Shown one piece after another: positions 46,482-54,320 of a stretch of 64,000 bases of DNA. The translations under genes and the position numbers were made by a program. Below the pieces are notes generated by a model. The model saw only the letters and a program-made list of their open reading frames with translations. It did not search any database and was not told the DNA's origin. How positions within the stretch are numbered: position 1 is the stretch's first letter; each line of letters begins with the position of its first letter. This DNA comes from Cyanosarcina radialis HA8281-LM2 (lineage in GTDB: Bacteria; Cyanobacteriota; Cyanobacteriia; Cyanobacteriales; CCAP-1448): NCBI GenBank assembly GCA_019359615.1, contig JAHHHA010000003.1:124001-188000 (forward strand), in the 5' to 3' direction.

Positions 46482-46898
46482 TTATGGCCCGCAACTTCCC
46501 GACGAGCAATCGCCAATTGGGTAAACAGGTTGATAAGTAGAGTCGCGCCGACCGAAGAGACTGTAACGATTATCTCGAATTTGCTCGTAAGTGCGATCGC
46601 CCAACCATTTCAATCCTGGCAACCCTCGGTAAGCTGCAATTAATCCGCCTCCTAAAGGTAGCAACCGTCCGATCTCTTCTGCGGCCTCGCTACCTTGCCA
46701 GCGGCGACTGGGGTTATCAGCATCGATTAAAATCATTCCCCCTTCGCAGTCTCGACTGGTAATGCCAAAGCGACTGAGGGTGGCTTCATCCTGCATGGGA
46801 GCGTAGTTGAATAGTTTGCCTTTGTCCAAACTCTCTAATTGTTGCACCAGCGTCACGCAGAGATTGCAGTTGCCATCGTAGATGATGTAATAAGCCAT
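46482..46898 (-). CDS. DCC-family thiol-disulfide oxidoreductase-like protein (DUF393)
   Basis: 138 residues. It starts with YYIIYDGNCNLC, the DxxCxxC signature of the DUF393/DCC family. The middle has a lone PLGGGL and a PGLKWLGDRTYEQIRDNRY block typical of the family. It is presumed to act in disulfide exchange. The C terminus adds a DCSSGSC. Unlinked to the neighbouring AraC gene by strand overlap, but same direction. Confidence 0.88.
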   Translation of the reverse strand: MAYYIIYDGNCNLCVTLVQQLESLDKGKLFNYAPMQDEATLSRFGITSRDCEGGMILIDADNPSRRWQGSEAAEEIGRLLPLGGGLIAAYRGLPGLKWLGDRTYEQIRDNRYSLFGRRDSTYQPVYPIGDCSSGSCGP

Positions 46899-46944
46899 AA
46901 ACTCAAGGATAAAAAGTAAAATATAGGATTTTTTAGGCTGAACT

Positions 46945-47403
46945 CTAATTAGAGTCCTGTTCTGACGTTAATTCTTCCTCTAACACGGTTTCAATCGAGA
47001 AAGGGCAGTCTGCGGGAAAGATTTCTAGATGGAGTTCAGTTTCGCTAGCAGCATTTTTCCGAGCAACGGGATAAGCCTGTTCTAACACTAGAGCGGGATA
47101 ATTTTTTAAACTAGGGCTATCAGCGAGAATCTGTGCGATTTCATCGCGATTAGTCCTAATTGTAGATTCCCAAGAGCCACAGCGTCGATCGGGCTGATAT
47201 TTCCATTTAAGCAAGTGCATTATCAGTACCTTGAGCCGACTGAGGATCTCTCGTTTATCTCTCCTACTCGTCCCCTCTAGTTCGTCTATGAGATTTTCTA
47301 AGTCCAATTCTGCCCACCTACCCGATCTCAACAGTTCGACCGTTTGCTCGATCCACAAGTTGAAGTCTCGATCGTAGCTGACTAAAGGTTTACTAAGCGT
47401 CAT
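46945..47403 (-). CDS. DUF29 domain-containing protein
   Basis: 152 residues from the ATG at 47403; an upstream ATG at 47436 adds 11. DUF29 hallmarks are YDRDFNLWIEQTVELLRSGRWAELDLENLIDELE and LKVLIMHLLKWKYQPDRRCGSWESTIRTNRDEI. The family is abundant in cyanobacteria and of unknown role; some copies lie next to toxin-antitoxin genes. No partner is evident here. Confidence 0.9.
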   Translation of the reverse strand: MTLSKPLVSYDRDFNLWIEQTVELLRSGRWAELDLENLIDELEGTSRRDKREILSRLKVLIMHLLKWKYQPDRRCGSWESTIRTNRDEIAQILADSPSLKNYPALVLEQAYPVARKNAASETELHLEIFPADCPFSIETVLEEELTSEQDSN

Positions 47404-47468
47404 GGCTCGGTCGGTTTCTAAGTATTTTCGGGACATTATAGCGTTTCGTAAACCTCTAGAAAGTTTTC

Positions 47469-47580
47469 AGGACTTACGGAACCACACTATTGAGGTGGTG
47501 GCGGTGCTAACGGCAGCGCTTTAGCGTAGCCATGCCGCAGGCTTTACACACCCTACATTTGGAGGCTTTGCGTAAGTCCT
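47469..47580. mobile_element. 112-bp MITE-like element
   Basis: Perfect 10-bp terminal inverted repeats AGGACTTACG and CGTAAGTCCT bound a 112-bp sequence with no ORF. The GGACTTACG end also occurs alone near 32570, in front of GCAAAG. It resembles a non-autonomous transposon derivative. No clear target duplication is visible. It lies just upstream of recX and the Dnd island. Confidence 0.7.
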
Positions 47581-47660
47581 AAATTGGTTAGTATTAGATC
47601 GAATAGTAATTTAGTACATTTATACTAATTAACTAGCTTTGTCAAAGGAGAACACGATCG

Positions 47661-48116
47661 ATGAGTTGCCTGGATTATTTTACGCGCCTGCTATCGCGTC
47701 GAGACTATAGTGCTTACGAACTCCAGCAGAAGGGAAAAGAAAAGGGGTTTGAGCTTGAGGAAGTTGAGGGGGCGATCGATCGCTTGCAATACCTGGGCTA
47801 TCAGTCAGATCGTCGCCTGGTGGAACGGCTGATTGCAGCCTCGGTGGGCAAGCATGGCAAGCCAGTAGTGAAACGCCAGTGTTGGCAGAAGGGAATTAAT
47901 AACGAGTTATTTGAGACAATTTGGGCAGAGCAAGAAGCAACTGTTGAGAAAGCAGACAATTTATCTGAGTTGAAAGCTAAAATCAGCCGCAAGTACAAGA
48001 TTGACGATTGGACGAATTTAGAACCAAATACTAAAAGAAAGGTATTCAATTATCTGCAATATCGAGGGTTCAATCCCTTTGAAACTTGGGAGCAATGGCA
48101 AAGAGAAGATAGTTAA
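47661..48116 (+). CDS. recX: Regulatory protein RecX
   Basis: 151 residues, a small RecA inhibitor. The pattern SCLDYFTRLLSRRDYSAYELQQKGKEKGFELEEVEGAIDRLQYLGYQSDRRLVERLI is the RecX three-helix repeat, and the C-terminal end KRKVFNYLQYRGFNPFETW closes the family. recA is not adjacent. It precedes the phosphorothioation genes on the same strand with a 97-bp gap. Confidence 0.93.
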   Translation: MSCLDYFTRLLSRRDYSAYELQQKGKEKGFELEEVEGAIDRLQYLGYQSDRRLVERLIAASVGKHGKPVVKRQCWQKGINNELFETIWAEQEATVEKADNLSELKAKISRKYKIDDWTNLEPNTKRKVFNYLQYRGFNPFETWEQWQREDS

Positions 48117-48213
48117 AGTGGGACCATGGAGAAGCGATTCTCCGCAGGAGATGCTGCGCGATCGCTGTTTCAACTCTTTACTATAAGATTATAAATAAAC
48201 CAAAAGTACCATA

Positions 48214-48675
48214 ATGTCCGCCAATAGGATTAAGATCGCTAAAGATAAAGCAGAGCTAGTAAAAGGCTTAACAGTATCAAATGGCACAACTGGGCCTTTT
48301 CGTACCTACGTAGAGGTAATTGTATTTGCCGCAGCTTTAGGTGTTAAGTGGAATAAGCGAGTGCCTATAGAAGAAGTTTCAAAGAAAGATCCCGATCCGA
48401 TTCCACGAGAGCATTTTGTGAATAATGGGTATGAGCCGATAATCAACTTGATTGGGATTAATGAAACTCAAGATAAAAATATCATGTCTTTTGAAGAGAG
48501 AGGTGAAGAATGTAATAAAATTTTTGAAGAGTATGCTAATGGAGGTCTAGAAATATTGCGTGAGGAATTACGCGGATCGGTAGATTATACCAATCAAATT
48601 TTATTATTAATGTTAAAAATAAAAGATAAAGATATTAGTCCAGAAACTGAGTTCGACCTGAGTAAATTTTTATGA
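48214..48675 (+). CDS. DNA phosphorothioation-associated protein 4-like
   Basis: 153 residues. It resembles the small Dnd-associated protein (Dpt4/DNA phosphorothioation-associated protein 4): RIKIAKDKAELVKGLT, TYVEVIVFAAALGVKW, FEERGEECNKIFEEYANGGL and a C-terminal YTNQILLLMLKIKDK. The role is unknown. It overlaps the next gene by 4 bp (ATGA), and both are visibly more AT-rich than the flanks. The context with dndC, dndD and dndE supports the name. Confidence 0.8.
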   Translation: MSANRIKIAKDKAELVKGLTVSNGTTGPFRTYVEVIVFAAALGVKWNKRVPIEEVSKKDPDPIPREHFVNNGYEPIINLIGINETQDKNIMSFEERGEECNKIFEEYANGGLEILREELRGSVDYTNQILLLMLKIKDKDISPETEFDLSKFL

Positions 48676-49616
48676 ATAATTTGCAATGTTATTTAAAACA
48701 GTTCTCAGATTTAAAAGTTAGCAACCATCGAGAGCGAGGGCAGGCTCATTATAAGCCAATACTACTTTTATCTGTAATTGAACTCATATCACAAGGATTT
48801 ATTAAAGAAAATCGTATTACTGTTTCAGACGAACTAATTGAAGTTTTTGATAAATATTGGAGAATATTTGGTAATGAGGCTTATAAAGGTGGCTTGACAT
48901 ATCCATTTTTGCATATGCAAAATGAGGGCTTTTGGCACTTAAAGTTTCAAGATAATTTTAAGGGACTACAACCTAAGACTATAAATAAACTTAAACAAGC
49001 TGCCGAGTACGCCTACTTAAATACCGATCTGTTCGAGTTACTACAAGATCGAGCTTTAAGAACTGAGTTAGTTGATAATTTATTAGTCTCTTGGGTTTCA
49101 TCCAAAAAAGATAGCATTGGAGAGCTTTTAAAAGCGAACGAAGATTTTCAAGATTACTCTGAAACAGAAGCAGAATCGTTAAACAAATTACCAAACATAG
49201 AAAAATATCCAAAAATAATATTCAAGAAATCGATTGTTAGAGATGCTTTATTTCGTAAATCCATAATTTACTTTTATGATTATAGATGTGCCTTTTGTAG
49301 GCTCAAGGTTGTTAATTCACTGAATCAAAATATTGTTGACGGCGCACACATAAAACCATTAGCAAAGTTTTATGACAGCCAGATAAATAATGGAATATCT
49401 CTATGTAAAAATCATCATTGGGCATTCGATCGAGGTTGGTTCAGCATAGACAACAGTTACAAAATTATCATCTCTGATAGTTTTCAAGAAGATTCACCAA
49501 ATTCAAATCCTATGAATGAATTTGATGGTAAAATGATATGTCTGCCGTCTGAAGAAAAGTATTTTCCTGCCATAGAAGCTCTAACCTGGCATCGCCAAAA
49601 TATTTTTATTGGCTAG
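48672..49616 (+). CDS. HNH endonuclease with sulfur-binding-domain-like N terminus
   Basis: 314 residues. The N terminus (about 1-130) has RGQAHYKPILLLSVIELISQ and ELIEVFDKYWRIF, like the sulfur-binding domain (SBD) of ScoMcrA-type nucleases that recognise phosphorothioated DNA. The C terminus has an HNH site: Cys pair C206/C209, H226 (VDGAHIKPLAK), N240, C245/H248/H249 (CKNHHWAFDRGWF). It overlaps Dpt4 and precedes dndC by 52 bp, so it is probably cotranscribed. In this family it cuts modified DNA; how the host avoids self-cutting is the question. The SBD call is by pattern; HNH is certain. Confidence 0.83.
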   Translation: MNNLQCYLKQFSDLKVSNHRERGQAHYKPILLLSVIELISQGFIKENRITVSDELIEVFDKYWRIFGNEAYKGGLTYPFLHMQNEGFWHLKFQDNFKGLQPKTINKLKQAAEYAYLNTDLFELLQDRALRTELVDNLLVSWVSSKKDSIGELLKANEDFQDYSETEAESLNKLPNIEKYPKIIFKKSIVRDALFRKSIIYFYDYRCAFCRLKVVNSLNQNIVDGAHIKPLAKFYDSQINNGISLCKNHHWAFDRGWFSIDNSYKIIISDSFQEDSPNSNPMNEFDGKMICLPSEEKYFPAIEALTWHRQNIFIG

Positions 49617-49668
49617 CACTAATAAATGAATTTTAAACTAAAAATCAGTTTCTAAGGAAATTTGAATT

Positions 49669-51252
49669 ATGGTAGAAACTAATGTAGAACCATTAAAAAA
49701 ACGTACAGTAGCAGAGTTAGTAGAAAATATTAAAAAGCTAACCATAGAAATTCAAGAATTATACTGTCTAGACGATATTCCGTGGGTTGTAGGTGCATCT
49801 TTAGGTAAAGACAGCACGACAGTTTTACAGCTAATATGGAATGCTATTGCCTCTCTCTCTCCAGAAAAGCGCACCAAGACAATTTATGTAATTACCACAG
49901 ATACTTTAGTAGAAAATCCTATAGTTTCTAGTTGGGTACGACAATCGCTAGAGCAAATGAAAAATGCGGCTTCGGCGCAAGAGCTACCCATAGAACCTCA
50001 TCTTCTTTACCCAAACATCAAAGACACATTCTGGGTAAATATCATTGGCAAAGGCTACCCCGCACCTCGGCATAGATTTCGCTGGTGCACCGAACGGTTG
50101 AAAATCCATCCATCCAATCACTTCGTTCGCGATGTTGTAAGAGCAAAAGGAGAAGTAATTTTAGTGTTGGGTACGCGCAAAGCTGAAAGTAGCAAACGGG
50201 CTGCTTCGATGGAAAAACACGAAATAGGTCGAGTTAGCGATCGCCTCAACTCTAATTCTAGCTTAGGTAACTCTCGACTTTATCATAGTCCCAGCCTTCC
50301 TAACTCGATGATTTACAGCCCCATTGAAGACTGGAAAACTGATGAGATTTGGCTTTATCTCATGCAATGGGAGAATCCTTGGGGGCAAAGCAACAAAGAT
50401 TTATTTACTATGTATCGAGGTGCTACAGACGATAACGAATGCCCCTTAGTTGTCGATACTTCTACTCCTAGTTGTGGTAGTTCTCGATTTGGATGTTGGG
50501 TTTGTACGATGGTCAATCGCGATCGATCTATGGAGGCAATGATCCAAAATGATGAAGAAAAAGAATGGATGCAGCCTTTACTGGATATCCGTAATGAATT
50601 AGATGTTGAAGATGATTACGAGCGTAGAGATTTTCGACGGCTCAATGGTAAAGTTCAACTATTTGAACGGAATGTAGATAACCAAATTTCTGTTGTCCCC
50701 ATTCCCGGCCCTTATACTAAAGAATGGCGAGAACATTGGTTAAGGCGAGTTTTAAATGCACAAACCTTAATTCGTCAAACTGCTCCAGAACGAGTACGCG
50801 ACATCACCCTAATTACCCCAGAAGAACTGAGTGAAATTAGGCGAATTTGGCTCGAAGAAAAACACGAATTTGACGATAGTTTGCCTCGTATCTATAAAGA
50901 AATTACAGGTGAAATTTTCCGCGATTTACGTCCCGGTGCCGATCTTAGCTTACTAGGTAGCGACGAGTGGACTGTACTCGAAGAAATCTGCGATGACGAT
51001 GCCATGCACCTAGAATTGATGGCAAAACTTTTAGATACCGAACGCCAGTATCGCACGATGGCACGTCGCGTGGGGATTTATGACGAATTAGAAAAATGCT
51101 TCGCCACCAGTTCTCGTTCTCAACAAGAAGCGATCGAAAATGCCCACTACAAACGCGACTTAAAAACAGCCGTTAGCGAGGGGGACGTAGAAGCAGTTAA
51201 ACAACTAACTTGGGCAAATCTGAAATTCCCAAACAGCAATTCTAGCGATTAG
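49669..51252 (+). CDS. dndC: DNA phosphorothioation system sulfurtransferase DndC
   Basis: 527 residues. DndC is an Fe-S protein with ATP pyrophosphatase activity that passes sulfur to the DNA backbone. The P-loop-like GASLGKDSTTV is at residues 42-52; the PAPS-reductase fold continues. The block RHRFRWCTERLKIHP and the cluster DTSTPSCGSSRFGCWVC give the 4Fe-4S cysteines. The C-terminal half (RDITLITPEELSEIRRIW, then GAD-SLLG) matches DndC length. Ends tail-to-tail with the antitoxin gene (4-bp overlap). Confidence 0.97.
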   Translation: MVETNVEPLKKRTVAELVENIKKLTIEIQELYCLDDIPWVVGASLGKDSTTVLQLIWNAIASLSPEKRTKTIYVITTDTLVENPIVSSWVRQSLEQMKNAASAQELPIEPHLLYPNIKDTFWVNIIGKGYPAPRHRFRWCTERLKIHPSNHFVRDVVRAKGEVILVLGTRKAESSKRAASMEKHEIGRVSDRLNSNSSLGNSRLYHSPSLPNSMIYSPIEDWKTDEIWLYLMQWENPWGQSNKDLFTMYRGATDDNECPLVVDTSTPSCGSSRFGCWVCTMVNRDRSMEAMIQNDEEKEWMQPLLDIRNELDVEDDYERRDFRRLNGKVQLFERNVDNQISVVPIPGPYTKEWREHWLRRVLNAQTLIRQTAPERVRDITLITPEELSEIRRIWLEEKHEFDDSLPRIYKEITGEIFRDLRPGADLSLLGSDEWTVLEEICDDDAMHLELMAKLLDTERQYRTMARRVGIYDELEKCFATSSRSQQEAIENAHYKRDLKTAVSEGDVEAVKQLTWANLKFPNSNSSD

Positions 51253-51671
51253 ATAAAGAGGCTAGGATCGACATGGAAAAATTTACCTAAAACCTCAGCC
51301 TGCCCTCGATCGATCTCTCTGCGATCGTCGATAATTTCAGCAGCAACACTACTAGAACCCAGTATTTGTATTATATCGGATGGCTGTAAACTCCGTGCTT
51401 CCATTAAATGAAGAAGCATAGCATGAGAGTTAGATTTAGGTATTGGGTATTGCTCGCCTTCATATTTTTCTATAAGAGCGAGCAATAATTCAAATAAAGT
51501 TGTTTCTTCCAAAGTTCGATTCGGTCGCTTGCGTGCGCGGAGCGCGTATCGATGAGCTAATTCTTCAACTATGGCGATAGCTTCTTCGTTTTCTTCATCA
51601 GTTTTAATCGCCTTGGGTTGATATTTAGCTAATAAATTGGCATAAATTTCAGAACTAAAACTAAGGGTCAT
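51249..51671 (-). CDS. HigA-type antitoxin / transcriptional regulator
   Basis: 140 residues from the ATG at 51671. The family pattern is TDEENEEAIAIVEELAHR followed by TLFELLLALIEKYEGEQYPIP and a C-terminal HTH (LMEARSLQPSDIIQILGSSSVAAEIIDDRREIDRGQAEVLGKFFHV). It lies antisense between dndC and dndD, so it splits the operon. No HigB toxin is next to it; the upstream 195 bp have only CTTTGCG-type repeats. It could repress the dnd genes or be an orphan antitoxin. Confidence 0.85.
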   Translation of the reverse strand: MTLSFSSEIYANLLAKYQPKAIKTDEENEEAIAIVEELAHRYALRARKRPNRTLEETTLFELLLALIEKYEGEQYPIPKSNSHAMLLHLMEARSLQPSDIIQILGSSSVAAEIIDDRREIDRGQAEVLGKFFHVDPSLFI

Positions 51672-51866
51672 TTTTCCAATTATCCTTTTAGAACATCTCA
51701 AATTTAGAGTACAATATCACGTATCAATAGCAATCCTACAAAACCTTGATTCTCCAAAGGAGACGCTCCACGAACGCTAGATGCCTCACAACTTAAAAAT
51801 CCTCTGCGAACCTTTGCGCTTTCCTTTGCGTACCTCTGCGTTAAAAAAACACCAGGAGACAACTGC

Positions 51867-53855
51867 GTGATCTTCCTAGAACTGGTGCTGCAAAACTTTG
51901 GTTCTTATTGCGGGCGACAAGTCATCAATCTCCGTCCAGAAATCGATAACAATCCTCGTCCAATCATCTTAATTGGTGGCATGAATGGTGGCGGGAAAAC
52001 CACTTTAATGGATGCCATTCGTCTATCACTTTACGGACATCGGGCCCAATGTTCTAACAGGGGAAATTTAAGTTATAGCGATTTTCTCAATCAGTCAGTT
52101 AATAAATATGCAAAACCAGAAGAAGAGACTGGCATCGAACTCTTGTTTGAACACATCCTCAATAACGTACCTGTAGAATTCCGTATCAAAAGAACTTGGA
52201 AAAAAAATCCCCGCAATGGCAAAGACACTTTAGGGGTTTTAGTAGATGATTGGCCCGATGCAGCCTTAGCCAAAACTTGGGACGAACGGATTGAAGACTT
52301 ACTACCTTTAGGCATCTCGAATCTGTTTCTTTTTGATGGCGAACAGGTTAAAGAACTAGCCGAAATGGAAACAACTCCTTCTCTAGTAGTAGAAGCAATT
52401 GAATCGCTTTTAGGTTTAGAACTAGCCGAACGTCTCGCTGTCGATTTAGACATTCTCGTCAATCGCAAACGGAAAGCGATCGCTGAGACTAAAGATCTCG
52501 CTACCTTAGAGGAAATCGAACAAAAGCTGAATTTCCAAAAACAAGAATACGATTCAGCCAAACAAGCATTAGCATCAATTCAAAACCAGTTAGATAAAGC
52601 ACACGAAGAACACAGTTCCGCCTCAGAAAAATTTCTTTCAGAAGGGGGCAAAATTGCCGGAGAACGCAGCCAGCTAGAAAAACAATTGCATGACTTGGGT
52701 GCAGATACCGAAGAAGTTCGCAACAAATTGAGAGAAGTAGCGGGCGAGATTTTACCTTTAGCTTTAATTTCCCCGTTGTTAAACTCGGCAAAAATCCAAG
52801 CAGATAAAGAACATCATGCATCTCAAGCCAAAATCGCCCATGATGTTTTACAAGAGCGATCGCAGCGCTTATTAAACTACATTAGCGAACTAGGCTTAGC
52901 CGCCAAACAAATTAACAAAATCAAAGATTTTATCGAGCTAGAAGAACGAGAACTACAGCAAGAAATATCTAGTAATGAAGCTGCTTGGTTAAATGCCGAT
53001 CGAGAAACTAGTAATTTGTTAGCTAATATAAGCGATCGCAATTTACCAAATCAAATCCAAATAGCTGAAGAAAAACTTAAAACTCTCAAAAATATCGAAG
53101 CCGAAATTACATCCACAGAGAGACAGCTAGCCGTTGCTGCCTCACCAGAAGCCTACGAAAAGTTAACCAATGCAGTTAGAGAGGCACAAGCCGAACTAGT
53201 AGCAGCACAGACAGCTTATGATGCCAAGAAGAAACTAAGTGAGGACTTGTGGGATGCGATCGAAAAAACCAAAAAGAGATTAGGCGAGTACAGCCAAGAA
53301 AACATCGATCGTAAAAATGACGAACACATCATCAATGCGGCAGCAAAAGTACAATCCACGCTCAAAGTCTTTCGCGAAAAATTGACCCTTCGCAAACTCA
53401 ACCAGTTAGAGTCAGTAGTCACAGAATGCTTCTTATATTTACTGCACAAATCAGATTTAGTACATCGAGTAGCGATCGATAGCAAAACCTTCAGCCTTTC
53501 TCTCTACGATCTGCAAGGACAATTAGTCCCCAAACATCGACTATCTGCTGGAGAAAAACAACTGCTAGCGATCGCATTTTTATGGGGATTAGCGCGAGTA
53601 TCTGGACGGAAATTGCCAATAGCGATCGATACACCTTTAGGAAGATTAGATTCATCTCACCGCAGTAACTTAGTAGAACGATATTTTCCCGCTGCCAGCC
53701 ATCAAGTAATCCTGTTATCAACCGATACGGAAATTGGAGAATTAGAAGTTAAAAAGCTCAGAGAACAAGAAGCGATCGCTCGCGAGTATTTGCTAAAGTA
53801 TGACTCTTCTGCTCGTCAGACTGTGGTAGAAGGGGGTTATTTTTGGGAAGCATGA
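51867..53855 (+). CDS. dndD: DNA phosphorothioation system ATPase DndD
   Basis: 662 residues from a GTG with CAGGAGAC upstream. DndD is an SMC/Rad50-like ATPase thought to change DNA structure for sulfur insertion. Walker A GGMNGGGKTT is at residues 37-46; a long coiled coil follows; the signature LSAGEKQLLAIAFLWGL and Walker B LPIAIDTPLGRLDSSHR are at the C-terminal end. Downstream of dndC, with an antisense antitoxin between, and 41 bp before dndE. Confidence 0.97.
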   Translation: MIFLELVLQNFGSYCGRQVINLRPEIDNNPRPIILIGGMNGGGKTTLMDAIRLSLYGHRAQCSNRGNLSYSDFLNQSVNKYAKPEEETGIELLFEHILNNVPVEFRIKRTWKKNPRNGKDTLGVLVDDWPDAALAKTWDERIEDLLPLGISNLFLFDGEQVKELAEMETTPSLVVEAIESLLGLELAERLAVDLDILVNRKRKAIAETKDLATLEEIEQKLNFQKQEYDSAKQALASIQNQLDKAHEEHSSASEKFLSEGGKIAGERSQLEKQLHDLGADTEEVRNKLREVAGEILPLALISPLLNSAKIQADKEHHASQAKIAHDVLQERSQRLLNYISELGLAAKQINKIKDFIELEERELQQEISSNEAAWLNADRETSNLLANISDRNLPNQIQIAEEKLKTLKNIEAEITSTERQLAVAASPEAYEKLTNAVREAQAELVAAQTAYDAKKKLSEDLWDAIEKTKKRLGEYSQENIDRKNDEHIINAAAKVQSTLKVFREKLTLRKLNQLESVVTECFLYLLHKSDLVHRVAIDSKTFSLSLYDLQGQLVPKHRLSAGEKQLLAIAFLWGLARVSGRKLPIAIDTPLGRLDSSHRSNLVERYFPAASHQVILLSTDTEIGELEVKKLREQEAIAREYLLKYDSSARQTVVEGGYFWEA

Positions 53856-53896
53856 AGTTAGATGAGTTTTTTTAACCACAAATAAAACAAAAAGCT

Positions 53897-54298
53897 ATGG
53901 AACCACCCATTAACACCATCCGGCTTTCCCAATCAGCCAAAGACCAACTCACCAAACTCAAACGCCTCACCAAAATCGATCGCTGGAACGTCCTTTGTCG
54001 CTGGGCATTTTGTCGATCCCTAGCCGAACCATCCATTCCCTCACCCGTCCCCATTCCCGCCGATAGCAACGTCGAAATGACCTGGCCCGTCTTTGGCGGA
54101 GAAATTGCCGATATTTTACTCATAGCCCTAAAACAACGCTGCCACAACGACGGTTTGGGCACAGACAAAGAAACCATAGCCACACAATTCCGCCTGCACC
54201 TGCATCGCGGTATCGGATACTTAGCAGGCGACCCCAATATTAAGAAAATTGAAGACCTGATTGAAATTGGCTTGCCATCTAGAAAAAATATGGATTAG
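53897..54298 (+). CDS. dndE: DNA phosphorothioation protein DndE
   Basis: 133 residues. DndE forms tetramers that bind nicked DNA in the modification complex. The start NTIRLSQSAKDQLTKLKRLTKIDRWNVLCRWAFCRSL is diagnostic for DndE. The middle holds WPVFGGEIADILLIALKQRC, and the end LHRGIGYLAGDPNIKKIEDLI matches the family. It lies between dndD and the methyltransferase. Confidence 0.96.
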   Translation: MEPPINTIRLSQSAKDQLTKLKRLTKIDRWNVLCRWAFCRSLAEPSIPSPVPIPADSNVEMTWPVFGGEIADILLIALKQRCHNDGLGTDKETIATQFRLHLHRGIGYLAGDPNIKKIEDLIEIGLPSRKNMD

Positions 54299-54320
54299 AC
54301 ATTCCACCTCAAAGGCAGCT

